A DNA stretch of 64,000 bases from Oscillospiraceae bacterium (GTDB lineage: Bacteria; Bacillota; Clostridia; Oscillospirales; CAG-382). A program made the position numbers and the translations under genes. Shown in pieces: positions 54,801-60,056 of the stretch (position 1 is the stretch's first letter; each line of letters opens with the position of its first letter). The notes beneath the pieces were generated by a model. The model saw only the letters and a program-made list of their open reading frames with translations. It ran no database searches and was not told the DNA's origin. The DNA lies in assembly GCA_015063785.1 (NCBI GenBank), contig SVTM01000009.1, positions 1 to 64,000 of the forward strand, given 5' to 3'.

Positions 54801-54865
54801 CCAACAATCATCATAATGCTGAGAAGCACCGCCATGAGACGCTTAAAATTGAATTTCATGTGCAT
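42869..54865 (-). CDS. Giant secreted beta-helix surface protein (3998 residues)
   Basis: Signal peptide (MHMKFNFKRLMAVLLSIMMI, cleavage near FA-E about residue 30). Next come about 13 modules, each opening with V-A-x-I-G-x-x-x-Y-x-[ST]-[IL]-x-x-A-[IL]-x-A-A-Q-x-x-[DE]-T-[IV]-x-[IL]-L and continuing into right-handed parallel beta-helix repeats (many V-x-N-x-x-[IV]-x-G and L-D-L-N-G-K-T segments). A different insert at about 635-905 has GLUG-type sequence (YLINNLEELIYFRD, then ADIDLASINWNPIG, then F-x-G-I-F-D-G-G). The last about 300 residues hold two copies of a domain opening F-G-T-N-L-T-L or Y-G-T-Q-F-V-L. No SLH, LPXTG or membrane anchor is visible. An adhesin or glycan-binding fibre is likely. 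The start has AAAGGAG 5 nt upstream. Confidence 0.85.
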   Translation of the reverse strand: MHMKFNFKRLMAVLLSIMMIVGMMPTMVFAEDAVETQTETHVAEVDGTGYESFYDALANADGKTIKLLTDVTVTGATVEAGKNITIDLNSKTMTLSVTGFAWSPTYAFTVNGELTFIGDGNAVVNVSTSPMSMGSAIYVADGGKLTVNSGNFTFPQTSNGAIAVVYGDMVINGGVFESNGATSMISTPNSANITITNGEFKTFPMDTGDGKTVSISGGTYPSEVPAEWIADGYAWDVSTETVVEKAPAVTNIAKIGEVEFATLEEAFAAATEDDEIVLLSDAAPVLSRQSAITDASVINLNGKTLTLSEYDLYFGTTTFKNGTIVVAPNETKDSGTAVLWMFQGQTLVLDDVDLVATGFKGNYLIGTNGGTGANIELINGTTITIANDATTVLTAVLAGNSTYDEFVIENSVINVKNIEGRLALGGSYTVTNSEITAEGVKEGFYLRANQSLSIEGNSVVAITLNSDDGRYGINVTDASASYTKADTATVNATVYTPAPAAPTGSNSLAYTKEVDGYVRVWGQSESTNAAESYYLKLYSGETLIATTELNNVGNIIDGAQDSITWNFFYPASNDEYWTTTWVEGHPNAGAQPTHVELYIDDTLVATTDAQMNDADGINPVVWAELGGVKKIVTGLTGSGTAEDPYLINNLEELIYFRDTVDNVQSDRSNQFLGKYVKLTADIDLASINWNPIGEKKDHGSFMGIFDGGDHTISNLYVEQAGEYLGLFAYTGSFIESEQAVIKNLTLHNVTVKSTNNSNYVGGLVGNATTTDFENIHVTGTVEISGRGYIGGIVGHGYSDFNNVSVRATNGTISSTFWCAGGVIGYLGEGSTIKNAVVEGLTIKSAAGGLGSIVGMSSSNDGTQPCTGENLSAKNVAIKTYTGAYGDGYANNGLGYLYGGEPSILTGTNTVENVTVETSTGETPTIVDAVASIDEAIYFDLQSAVNAAQADNQIKVLRSVTTNALTIPDGATVVLDLNGKTLNGYIAPCTPKSLKISNGTIDNDNGGFSAIEINAGIFELENVNVTSTRHGVRIDGAVTATINGGTYKIDATSGTRHAVNISGGADVTIMDGTFVGPKGTTMDSGSAVCVQAGAKATITGGDFSGGKNATLGVSGTMSITGGTFDQDPTAYVADGYKAVAADGGYTVVEDVIDVAELNGTKYTSLQEAINEAQPNDTIVLLENIDLAKTELQLLDGSHDTYFLVDGKTVTIDLNGKTISGEYTGTNIMLVGVFSTDNNGHLTLTGNGTVDVAATNTVYSLLANYEDGCTITVENGTYKLDKAKDSLAYTGGNEGIIINGGTFTLGNVGTGDNGSPWIFNAKGQGERHVVVTGGTYNADVFHQHYTWEVQYPENKSAIKNNGDGTWTVVDAVAYIGRDLDGYTRKTGYATLADAIAAAQPGETVTILAGTYTLPSMKAGITVVGETNDDGTPAVILEGTLGGTLENLTLKNLHIKGGNAQRWAYAKGDLVFENVTFEATSVYAIHFDGITEGANLTYKDCTIIGWVAMSGSPASCVFDGCTIMDNGTYGVIRTYFDATIKNCKFDVDGANTSDVYQDGIHSVSGAVVTVTNCTNANGKMIDLVNISGTSTVNLDGKIIRNVAKIGDTYYRSIADAINAAQANETVTLVSDVTLTETVHIAAGKVVTLDLNGKTVNYDPAVWEYGAAESGTALITVDFGGDLTIADSSDAKNGTLDASYSEAGWGNSKYDVYGAVMMTASGDNAENGTAKLTVNGGTLKGFFAAIAGNRNRDNTEITINGGYITTAISNSYSTAGIEHPMNGKLTVNGGIIEGMDGISFRSGTLLITDGTINGTAPETAFEDDGYWDNNFAACTGHALQIVNRANNEPTNETPTVSITGGTFNSAKTDAVGSYASVKGETPDKQIVGFISGGTFNTRIADAYCAEGYVPQDNGDGTWGVRVANYVAQIGEAKYETLAKAITAAQAKDTIVLLADITENVTVDKSLTIDGASHKYTGNISVSGNTTEAVVKNVNFVDYTETYAITTNRIKSITVENCTLNGYDGFLYANKSTPTVVVNKVTMNGGIYGIHWVYGTTATLEDVTMTGVTNGLLIQNYAGKTIELKNCNITSINIWERTGSSGVQTFKFEGANTVVALSNSQYAKYVLAAADATLTAPEGFTVTTPVEDSVVKYADGAYKVVRATAKIGDVCYASINEAIAAAQPGETVTIFAGAYTQNLNINKAITVVGETDADGNNLVNITGKLNITADGATVKNLNVNNGSSSAGYINAKDVLVENCNITGGNGFRSCYTTGTVTFKNSVITGATYGIHFDGSAGGNIVIENCVITGWTSFASTINKVTISDTEFAEGYYNQLRFYQDADLNNVEFNPNMNIDFGKNDVIATFDGCSVTDGSALTDVIYLPDIAEMGVDVVVNGTPVVVEAMIGDTAYLKLADAFAAAKDGDEVKIYAAGTYSLVGISGKDITITGAVDGVVFDNIGAFNMGSANVTFNNVTFDYYPNVNYTGLQHSGNLVYNNCTINGQVFLYGTSETFNKCTFNQNSADAYNVWTYGAGAVAFNECTFNSVGKSVLVYTESTSAFTDLTVAKTTFNASAPVDGKAAIEIDTSFSTGARITVDAATTVTGFGNGNVSGNSLWNNKKGSFGANNDITVVVNGETVLAPKNYVAQIGDIFYETIKEAIDAAQPGETVTILAGDYTTDIAVNKAIIVVGETDATGNLVNITGRVVVSSGATVKNLNVHNEKTGNYDCALCVNGKDIAIEGVKLTGYNGMRYCYAKGDITIKNSTINGSNFAVHFDGSTGGNIAFENCDITGWCSYASTFGNVSYTNCSIDQGNYAGHRYYNKNVSFIDCDFAEGFQIDLRASGSNVAITDDNMTVEEAKAMFKDPYYVANGNVTLNGNKITYVASAYTANGSKYFDSLQKAIDEVIEGGYITVRSDIVLTGSVNIPEGKRVEIGLGSFNITGTDNATGSFGLININPGADLTISGTGTIALTATNNRFFNAYSSVISNQRGKLTVDGVTIEHLGGTDMAYGIDNLTNGKGTYAETVIKGGTVKSTYRAIRQFLNGTEAQNILTVNGGTIEGANKSIWMQQANANANPGALTVKAEASLIGDVLLSAEAAATEYPVTLSLAAAALKNGSTVVTGNAGLPAGYILEENNGTWGVRVANYVAEVNGTKYESLEEAIGAAQAKDTIVLLADITEDVTVNKSLTIDGANFKYTGNISVSGTSTAAVVKNVNFVDGTGYAVTTNRIKSITVENCTVSNYGYGFLYANKSTPTVVVKNVTVNGGNYGFHWVYGTSATLENVKMTGVTYGLYIQNYAGKTVTLKNCNISSIGIWERTGYSGVQTFKFEGANTVGTLTNSQYAKYVLTAADATLTAPAGATVTTTVEGSVVKYADGKYVVVPAVAKIDEVGYETFAEALDAVQNGETITVLDVEGSEISTEIDFKKDIEFTITGTAPKYELPVVTFQNATVNIKDAEILIPELDARQNATINVIDSIVHDAGGNSIVKSYYNGAINISGTSTVYAMQVTTMGYITVSDTAKLIATWQTNVYGNGMITVEDTAEFNTAAMQLTGKDYSGRDNTDSDRVGKPAQITVDGATLIVGKAFSDGGADYSYNSSHGINIGTIAGKAAVLDIKNGAKVEIYMADGETANIGADGTVNVGGNLTVACRKADGIATLVNNGSVVLTDVASVVTANECGNVTTTVDDYEVAYAEGKYTLAKVELKEFFGTNLTLGNELDINFAFNTSYVDNTGYAVIVREYADDRADETITINLSDCTKSGNYYVIKYAGIAAKEMCDKVNVTIYDANDKQISVTKTDSIRDYILRNVDKEDIATSSTRTAEETRTLLIDMLNYGAAAQVKFNYNTADLANSTLTETQKAYATQTTPTCVDGRSITGNNADAYYGTQFVLESKISMQIAIKTSAISGGSADISFVDHYGVTQTVTINAADCTTSGSYTVFTIDKIVVADGRCDVTCVFKNAAGEEIVTVVDSLESYVARNATNNPWLYEIMKFSDAAYASLH
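44740..45472 (-). repeat. Recent internal duplication in the giant gene, copy A
   Basis: This segment of about 730 bp is nearly identical at the DNA level to 48405-49133 in the same gene. Long identical runs include the codons for KSTPTVVV and QNYAGKT, and both copies encode the same module (from RVANYVA to SVVKYADG). Similarity at silent sites shows a duplication or gene-conversion event more recent than the origin of the other modules. Confidence 0.8.
48405..49133 (-). repeat. Recent internal duplication in the giant gene, copy B
   Basis: Partner of the segment at 44740-45472, about 3.66 kb away. The copies differ by scattered substitutions and small indels (for example CTGTGGTATTACC against CTGTGCTAGTACC near the inner end). 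Confidence 0.8.
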
Positions 54866-54941
54866 TGAAACTCCTTTCAAAAAATTTTGCTTTTGGGTTT
54901 GGAATAAAAGGGTGTTTGGGGGGCTCTCGGATGTTTTTCAT
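54843..54941 (-). CDS. Possible 32-residue leader peptide overlapping the giant gene start
   Basis: An ATG at 54941 has AAAGGAG 10 nt upstream and opens a 32-codon frame (MKNIREPPKHPF, ending HEIQF). It runs through the giant gene's own ribosome-binding site and ends 23 nt inside that gene in another frame. Ribosomes finishing it could expose or occupy the giant gene's start, so translational coupling is possible. It has no family resemblance. The upstream part of the gap (54942-55138) shows no other feature beyond A/T-rich, promoter-like sequence. Confidence 0.35.
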   Translation of the reverse strand: MKNIREPPKHPFIPNPKAKFFERSFNAHEIQF

Positions 54942-55138
54942 AATGTAGCAACTCCTTTCTGTCCATACAAGAAATGTGTGGTTTTTGTTTTCTAATATTA
55001 CATCACAGTGTGAGTAACTTATAAATAAATAGGAAGATATTGTTTGATGAAAGGGCGATTTATTCACACACAGCTTACGGAAGCCTGAAAAATCTGCAAC
55101 ACCTTCGCTTTTCAAAATCGCTTTTGCTGCGACGCCGA

Positions 55139-55828
55139 TTACCACCGGAAAAACTCGTCGGCATATTGCAAAGCATCCTCTGCATTGCCGCCAAGCTTTT
55201 TCTTCAGCACACAGGCTGCCTCGTCCAAATTTGGCGGACGAGTGTCCATGTTGTGACAATCAGACACAAGAACAGCTCTGTATTCGGTTATAAGCCTGAT
55301 CGCACGGTTTCTTCCGCAAAGTTGCATCAAAGCTGCTGTGCTTACCTGGATGGGAAAGCCTGTTTCCAGCAATTGCTCGATGCGCGCCTTGGACTGAAAT
55401 CTGATATATCGATCCAAATGAGCGATCATCGGTGTGATTCCGCGCCGTCCTTCGATGGCATACAGCTGACGGAACATTTCGTCGTTCCACAAAGTCATGG
55501 GCGGCTCTACAAGCAGAAGCTTTGTCCCTGCATAACACAGCTGTTCAAGCTCTGCCCAATCTGCCATCCCCGGCACATATGCAACCTCTGCCGCAAGTAT
55601 CAGCTGCGGATGTTTTTTGTTTTCAAGATTTTCCTTTAGCTTGTCCCAGGATCTGTTACGACGTGCCAAAAAGTCAGATATATGCTCGCGGTTTCTATAA
55701 AAATGCGGAGTAAGCGCCACTGTGTTGACACCTTGCTTTTCCTCTGCATCAAGCATTGCCAGCGCGGTTTCTATATCCGGTGCACCGTCATCCATCCCGG
55801 GCAATATATGGGTGTGAAAATCATTCAT
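55139..55828 (-). CDS. Tyrosine-protein phosphatase, PHP type (CpsB/YwqE)
   Basis: A 229-residue PHP-fold phosphatase. Metal ligands are visible in order: FHTHILPGMDDGAPD at the N-terminus, ALTPHFYRN near residue 45, AAEVAYVPG near 81, PMIAHLDRY near 135 and LVSDCHNMDTR near 193. CpsB-type enzymes dephosphorylate the tyrosine-rich tail of the partner kinase CpsD and tune polymer length and export. I use the ATG (MNDFHTH) that overlaps the kinase stop by 8 nt; longer starts only add out-of-family sequence from the kinase tail region. Confidence 0.92.
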   Translation of the reverse strand: MNDFHTHILPGMDDGAPDIETALAMLDAEEKQGVNTVALTPHFYRNREHISDFLARRNRSWDKLKENLENKKHPQLILAAEVAYVPGMADWAELEQLCYAGTKLLLVEPPMTLWNDEMFRQLYAIEGRRGITPMIAHLDRYIRFQSKARIEQLLETGFPIQVSTAALMQLCGRNRAIRLITEYRAVLVSDCHNMDTRPPNLDEAACVLKKKLGGNAEDALQYADEFFRW

Positions 55829-56663
55829 CGGTTTCATGATTACTGTTATCAGGCGCCGACTCGCTGGGATCGGATTTTGTATGATGACCATAACCATAAC
55901 CATAGCCGTATCTGCCGTACTTGCTATAGCGATACTTGCCATAGCCACTGCCGGATTCGGAATTCATGCCATTGAAAACATAACCAAGAACCTTGGCCTT
56001 GGCATATTCCATCTGTTCCATGGCATGCATAACCGCTCCACGCTCGGACTGATCTGCCTTTACAACAAACAAAACGCCGTCTGTCAGAGGAGCCAAAACC
56101 ACAGAATCGATAACCAGATTTACCGGAGGAGTATCGATGATGATATAATCAAAATTTGATCTGAGCGCTGTTATCAACGTCTGCATTCTTCCGGATGCAA
56201 GAAGCTCGGAAGGATTGGGCGGGATATCGCCTGACAAAAGAACACTGATTCCCAGCGATTCGATCTTGTTTATGGTTACATTCAGATTTTTAAGATCCAT
56301 CAGCAGATTGCTGAGGCCAACATTGGTGCTGGCACCCAAAAGTCGATGTAACTTTGGACGGCGGAGGTCGCAGTCGATAATCAGCACCTTCGCTTCGGTT
56401 TGAGCAATTGAAATTGCCAGATTCAACGCAGTAAGGCTTTTGCCCTCGCTCTGCATGGCAGACATAACAATGATCACCTTGCAACCTTCGGTATCCGCAA
56501 GGGCAAAATTTACATTGGTACGAAGTGTCTTGTATGCTTCACGCAGATAAAAACCGCTTTTGGATGTCAGAATATGCTTTCTGTCCTCTGCGATGGTTGC
56601 GCGTTTCTTTGCATCGGATCTTTTTTTATTTGATTTTGTATGTTTACCAAACAGGCCGCTCAT
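55821..56663 (-). CDS. Tyrosine-protein kinase of the BY-kinase family (CpsD/YwqD)
   Basis: A 280-residue cytoplasmic BY-kinase. Walker A-like SAMQSEGKSLTALNLA (about residue 65-80), Walker A' VLIIDCDLRRPKLH (about 93-105) and Walker B DYIIIDTPPV (about 170-180) are present. The C-terminal 45 residues hold a tyrosine cluster (GYGKYRYSKYGRYGYGYGYG), the autophosphorylation tail. It works with the membrane activator CpsC (overlapping by 4 nt) and is reversed by the PHP phosphatase (overlapping by 8 nt). Together they control glycan chain length. Confidence 0.93.
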   Translation of the reverse strand: MSGLFGKHTKSNKKRSDAKKRATIAEDRKHILTSKSGFYLREAYKTLRTNVNFALADTEGCKVIIVMSAMQSEGKSLTALNLAISIAQTEAKVLIIDCDLRRPKLHRLLGASTNVGLSNLLMDLKNLNVTINKIESLGISVLLSGDIPPNPSELLASGRMQTLITALRSNFDYIIIDTPPVNLVIDSVVLAPLTDGVLFVVKADQSERGAVMHAMEQMEYAKAKVLGYVFNGMNSESGSGYGKYRYSKYGRYGYGYGYGHHTKSDPSESAPDNSNHETDE

Positions 56664-57424
56664 TTATTCGACTCCTCCTCTCTTGTTGTGGTGTAATAGC
56701 CATAGCTGTTTTCAGAAGAAGTTATATCAAAATTCGGAATTCTGCCAAGAACAGGCAACGGATATAACATGGTCAGATCATTTTCGTTCTTGATGCGAGT
56801 GTCGCTTAGATAATGAAGTGTGAGAAGTATCACAGCAAGAAAAACTCCAAGAGCACCGCCAAGCAGGGTCATACGCTCGTAGCTGGGAGAATAACGCCCG
56901 GTGGGAACCTTGGCTGTGTCAACAACCTCTGCTGATGTTCCGTCGATGATTTGAGAGATTTCGCCGGGAGCCACGTCAGCCGCTGCGTTGGCAATACGAG
57001 CTGCTTCTTTTGGATCCTCGTGAAGTACGTAGATACAGAATATTTCTGTATCGTTAAGCTGCGAGGCTTTGATGGCTTTGTTGAGCTGGCCAACCGAATA
57101 CTCGCCATTCAGATTTTTCGAAATTTTTTCAAGCACGCGCTCGCTCTTTGCAATGCTGATGTAGGTATTAACCAAGCTTTTGGAGGCAGACAAGTCAGAG
57201 CTTGAAAGATATTCTTTGGTTTCGTCGCCTTTGTTATTGTTAACATAAATTGATATCTTGGCCTGATACATTGGCGTTACAAACCGATATGTAATGCCGA
57301 GCGCTATCGAAGCGCCGAGAATCATACATATCAGGATTACCCACCATCTGCGCAGATAAGCACGTAGCAACCCTTGCAAATCAATATCAATTCCACTGTT
57401 TCTTTCATTCAATGTTTCTTGCAT
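56660..57424 (-). CDS. Chain-length determinant/kinase activator (CpsC/YwqC, Wzz type)
   Basis: A 254-residue membrane protein. It has a short cytoplasmic N-terminus, helix 1 (WWVILICMILGASIALGITY, about 28-47), an extracytoplasmic Wzz domain, then the Pro-Ser-rich motif RYSPSYERM before helix 2 (about 187-207), and a cytoplasmic tail with several Tyr residues. Such proteins bind and activate the BY-kinase and set polymer length. It is the first gene of the glycan unit; ribosome-binding site AAGGAAGG lies 7 nt upstream. Confidence 0.92.
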   Translation of the reverse strand: MQETLNERNSGIDIDLQGLLRAYLRRWWVILICMILGASIALGITYRFVTPMYQAKISIYVNNNKGDETKEYLSSSDLSASKSLVNTYISIAKSERVLEKISKNLNGEYSVGQLNKAIKASQLNDTEIFCIYVLHEDPKEAARIANAAADVAPGEISQIIDGTSAEVVDTAKVPTGRYSPSYERMTLLGGALGVFLAVILLTLHYLSDTRIKNENDLTMLYPLPVLGRIPNFDITSSENSYGYYTTTREEESNK

Positions 57425-57594
57425 AATACGCCTTCCTTACTTCCAATCGGTGTCTGTTGTTTTTGCTATGTATTGCATCCATTTGCTCGTTGCAAAAAAG
57501 GTTTTATGGTGTGTTGCGACGAAAGTGAAATAAGGTCTTTTTTCGCAGCGTTTATCCCCTCGTGTCAACAAAGTGGTCACAATATATTTATTTT

Positions 57595-57623
57595 ATCATA
57601 ACACAGAATCACAAAAAAATCAA
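57595..57623 (-). promoter_or_regulatory. Probable promoter of the glycan locus
   Basis: On the minus strand TTGATT (57618-57623) and TATGAT (57595-57600) are 17 bp apart, giving a leader of about 165 nt before cpsC. A second, weaker TTGACA-based candidate lies about 75 nt further upstream. Confidence 0.6.
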
Positions 57624-57920
57624 TACGCTCAAAGCGATTTGTTGAAAAAATAAGGCTCAATTCATTCAATTTTAACAATTTATTCATGTATCGTTTGTCA
57701 AGCGCTTTTCTCTTGCAATTGTTGTAACGAAGATGCTTAAAAAACGCCCCTATGTGTGACATTTTTCGCCGTGTGTACCTGCATTTCTGCCCTTAAGTCC
57801 ATTTTTGATTCACCTTCTTTCCAAGATCAGCTTTCTCTATATAACAACGACGTAAATACATATAAAATGGTCTTGGTTTTAAATTTGTCTTATCAATTAT
57901 TAAGACGGTTGTTAATATAC
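57624..57920. other. Leader-like region with a possible 21-codon frame
   Basis: On the minus strand near 57737-57805 an ATG preceded by AAGGTG opens a frame of 21 codons (MDLRAEMQVHTA, ending HRGVF). The region is otherwise A/T-rich and without a recognisable gene. The short frame could be a leader or chance. Confidence 0.25.
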
Positions 57921-57958
57921 AAAAAAGCCCATCACTTTGCGTAGTGACAGGCTTTTTT
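57921..57958 (-). terminator. Bidirectional terminator
   Basis: The stem AAAAAGCC-(CA)-TCACT with AGTGA-(CA)-GGCTTTTTTT has a 6-nt loop and T-runs on both strands. It follows the gene remnant ending at 58046. Confidence 0.8.
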
Positions 57959-58045
57959 TCAGCACATGAACCGTTATATGAAGCGTATATCGCTTGAATA
58001 TACACAATTTTTGTTTGCTAAACGTTCACCGTTTTTCATATTTGT

Positions 58046-58213
58046 CTATAAATGATTCACATTCCGGTTTCGAAATCTGTCAAACTTCGCACAGTATTCT
58101 TTGCAGTAATTGCTTCCTGTTTTCTGTGTTGTATCAATTGGTATGAAAATAATGTCTTTTGAAAAATCAAAGTCATCCTTTTTCACAAGGAAATACATGA
58201 ACTTTTCATCCAA
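58046..58213 (-). pseudogene. 3' remnant of an unknown gene next to the tRNA-derived repeat
   Basis: On the minus strand an open frame enters from the tRNA-terminator repeat and runs to a TAG at 58046. It reads (LDEKFMYFLVKKDDFDF), (IPIDTTQKTGSNYCKEYC) and ends NRNVNHL. The composition looks like real protein, but there is no start of its own beyond internal ATGs without ribosome-binding sites. Its upstream border coincides with the end of the duplicated segment, which suggests a gene cut by the duplication or by loss of an inserted element. Family unknown. Confidence 0.3.
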
Positions 58214-58272
58214 AATAACAAAAAGAAAGACGCTTCGGACGTCTTTCTTTTTGTTGGTCTGAGTGGCGGGAC
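58211..58272. repeat. Direct repeat of tRNA-Pro 3' end plus terminator, copy 1
   Basis: This 62-bp segment matches 58391-58454 except for two extra C residues in the latter. It contains the tRNA terminator hairpin and the last about 19 nt of the tRNA-Pro gene. A duplicated tRNA 3' end is what remains when an element integrates at a tRNA gene. The spacer (58273-58390) holds a nested hairpin (CTTTTTGC/GCAAAAAG around AACAGCC/GGCTGTT) and, on the plus strand, a T-arm-like GGGTTCAAGTCCC. Confidence 0.7.
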
Positions 58273-58390
58273 ACAGCTTGCTCCGCAATCTGCCTTGCTC
58301 GGCGCAAGCGCCTTCGCACCTTTTTGCTAAAAACAGCCATTCAGGCTGTTTTCTTCACGCAAAAAGCCCTCTTAGGGTTCAAGTCCCTGC

Positions 58391-58454
58391 AAAATAACAA
58401 AAAGAAAGACGCCCTTCGGACGTCTTTCTTTTTGTTGGTCTGAGTGGCGGGACT
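58391..58454. repeat. Direct repeat of tRNA-Pro 3' end plus terminator, copy 2
   Basis: Intact copy of the repeat at 58211-58272; it includes the genuine 3' end and terminator of the tRNA gene. Confidence 0.7.
58400..58434 (-). terminator. Terminator of tRNA-Pro
   Basis: The stem AAAAAGAAAGACG with CGTCTTTCTTTTT is followed on the minus strand by a T-run. A second copy of the hairpin lies at 58220-58253 in the duplicated segment. Confidence 0.8.
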
Positions 58455-58512
58455 TGAACCCACGGCCTCTACCACCCCAAGGTAGCGCTCTACCACCTGA
58501 GCCACACCCAGA
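58440..58512 (-). tRNA. tRNA-Pro (anticodon GGG)
   Basis: A complete cloverleaf on the minus strand. The acceptor stem CTGGGTG pairs with CACTCAG, with discriminator A. The D arm is GCTC-AGGTGGTA-GAGC. The anticodon arm is CTACC-TTGGGGT-GGTAG with GGG at positions 34-36. The T arm is GTGGG-TTCAAGT-CCCGC. No CCA is encoded. It reads the proline codon CCC (and CCU by wobble). Confidence 0.93.
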
Positions 58513-58530
58513 TCTATTCAACGAATGATA

Positions 58531-58559
58531 TTATATCATCTTGAAACCGATTTGTCAAG
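58531..58559 (-). promoter_or_regulatory. Consensus promoter of tRNA-Pro
   Basis: On the minus strand TTGACA (58554-58559) and TATAAT (58531-58536) are 17 bp apart, an exact match, 18 nt before the tRNA 5' end. Confidence 0.9.
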
Positions 58560-58613
58560 CCTTTTTTTGCTTTTTGTCAAAAAAATGTTTTATGCCCAAA
58601 AATCAAATGATTT

Positions 58614-58642
58614 ACAGGGGAAAACTGTGCATTTTCCCCTGT
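58614..58642 (-). terminator. Hairpin after the FAD-dependent oxidoreductase gene
   Basis: A perfect 11-bp stem, ACAGGGGAAAA with TTTTCCCCTGT, has a 7-nt loop. No U-tract follows on the minus strand, so termination efficiency is uncertain. Confidence 0.6.
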
Positions 58643-58655
58643 AAAGACTTGTATT

Positions 58656-60056
58656 TTATTCTTTCGCTTCCGAAAGCTTGCGTCCCATGATTGCACCCAT
58701 AACAGACGCCATCATAAGTCCACGGGTCCATCCGCTGGAATCGCCCAGACAATGGAGACCATCGATGCTGGTGTTGAAATCCTCGTCCATGCGCACGCGG
58801 TTGCTGTAAAATTTAAGCTCAGGCGAATAAAGCAGGGTTTCCGTCGAAGCAAAGCCGGGAACCACCTCGTCAACCGCCTGGATAAAGTTGATTATGTTTG
58901 TCATGGCGCGATAAGGCATTGCCGCCGTGATATCACCTGCCACAGCATCCACAAGAGTGGGACGAAGGTTTGACTGACTGAGTTCCTTGGGCCATGTGCG
59001 CTTGCCGTCGAGAATATCGCCAAAGCGCTGGCACAGAATGTGTCCGTTGGCAAGCATATTCGTCAGCTCGCCCACCTTCTGCGCATACGAGATAGGCTGA
59101 TTGAAGGGGGTGCTGAAATTATGCGAGCAAAGGATGGCAAGATTGGTGTTGGACGATTTGAGTTCTTTATACGAATGGCCGTTGACCACAGCAAGATCGT
59201 TGTCGTAATTTTCCTGGCTGACAAAACCGCCGGGGTTCTGGCAGAAGGTACGCACCTTGTTTTTGAAAGGACGGGGATAGCCGATCAGCTTGGATTCATA
59301 AAGCACTTCGTTGACCTGCTCCATAACCTCGTTGCGCACCTCGACGCGCACGCCGATGTCAACAGTTCCGGGGTCGTGGGCAATTCCGTGCTCGGCACAC
59401 AGGCGCTCAAGCCAATCTGCGCCGCGGCGACCGGTGGCAACGACGGTGTGTTTTGCCTCAACGTCATATTCCACCTTTCCGTCGGTTATGTGCGCTCCCA
59501 TGCAGACCTTGTCCTTAAGTATGAGGTTTGTGCATTCAAAGCCAAACATGATCTCGACGCCGTTGTTGAGAAGATACTGCTCAATGGCGTAATAGATGTC
59601 CTGCGCCTTTTCGGTTCCGAGATGGCGGATGGGACAATCGACAAGCTTAAGACCTGCCTTGATGGCTCTTTTTCTGATCTCTTTTACAGCCTCGGGGTTG
59701 CTGATTCCCTCAACGTGGGTATCGGCGCCGAAATCAAGATAGATACTGTCGACGTAATCTATCATGTCCTGCGCCTTCTGCTCGCCGATGAGGTTTGGCA
59801 GATCGCCTCCCACGTCAGAGCTTAACGAAAGCTTGCCGTCCGAAAAAGCACCTGCACCCGAAAAGCCCGTAGTGATATGACAGAACGGCTTGCAGTTTGC
59901 ACAGCTTTTCAATTTATTCTTGGGGCACGAGCGGTTTTCAATGGCTCTTCCCTTTTCTACGATAAGTATTTTTTCTTTGCTTCCGCACCGTAACATTTCG
60001 AGCGCGGTAAATATGCCGGCAGGACCTGCGCCGACGATGAGAATATCCTTTTTCAT
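58656..60056 (-). CDS. FAD-dependent oxidoreductase of the NAD(P)/FAD-binding Rossmann family
   Basis: A 466-residue flavoprotein. The dinucleotide-binding motif DILIVGAGPAGIFTALEML is at the N-terminus and VVATGRRGADWL near residue 208 is the second family motif. CLGDSSGWTRGLMMASVMG near residue 437 is the C-terminal FAD-contact region. A Cys-rich stretch (CPKNKLKSCANCKPFCHITTG, about 44-64, two residues over the limit if written further) precedes GFSGAGAFSDGKLSLS. This combination marks the uncharacterised FAD-dependent dehydrogenase family common in Clostridia; the reaction is not known. It is transcribed alone. Confidence 0.82.
   Translation of the reverse strand: MKKDILIVGAGPAGIFTALEMLRCGSKEKILIVEKGRAIENRSCPKNKLKSCANCKPFCHITTGFSGAGAFSDGKLSLSSDVGGDLPNLIGEQKAQDMIDYVDSIYLDFGADTHVEGISNPEAVKEIRKRAIKAGLKLVDCPIRHLGTEKAQDIYYAIEQYLLNNGVEIMFGFECTNLILKDKVCMGAHITDGKVEYDVEAKHTVVATGRRGADWLERLCAEHGIAHDPGTVDIGVRVEVRNEVMEQVNEVLYESKLIGYPRPFKNKVRTFCQNPGGFVSQENYDNDLAVVNGHSYKELKSSNTNLAILCSHNFSTPFNQPISYAQKVGELTNMLANGHILCQRFGDILDGKRTWPKELSQSNLRPTLVDAVAGDITAAMPYRAMTNIINFIQAVDEVVPGFASTETLLYSPELKFYSNRVRMDEDFNTSIDGLHCLGDSSGWTRGLMMASVMGAIMGRKLSEAKE

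Noticed and set aside
57793-58005. 70-codon minus-strand frame upstream of the glycan locus
   Set aside because: It runs straight through a bidirectional terminator hairpin and lacks a ribosome-binding site.
58273-58390. Second tRNA gene on the plus strand (GGGTTCAAGTCCC looks like a T arm)
   Set aside because: No acceptor, D or anticodon arm can be built around it. It is at most a relic and is noted with the duplicated tRNA end.
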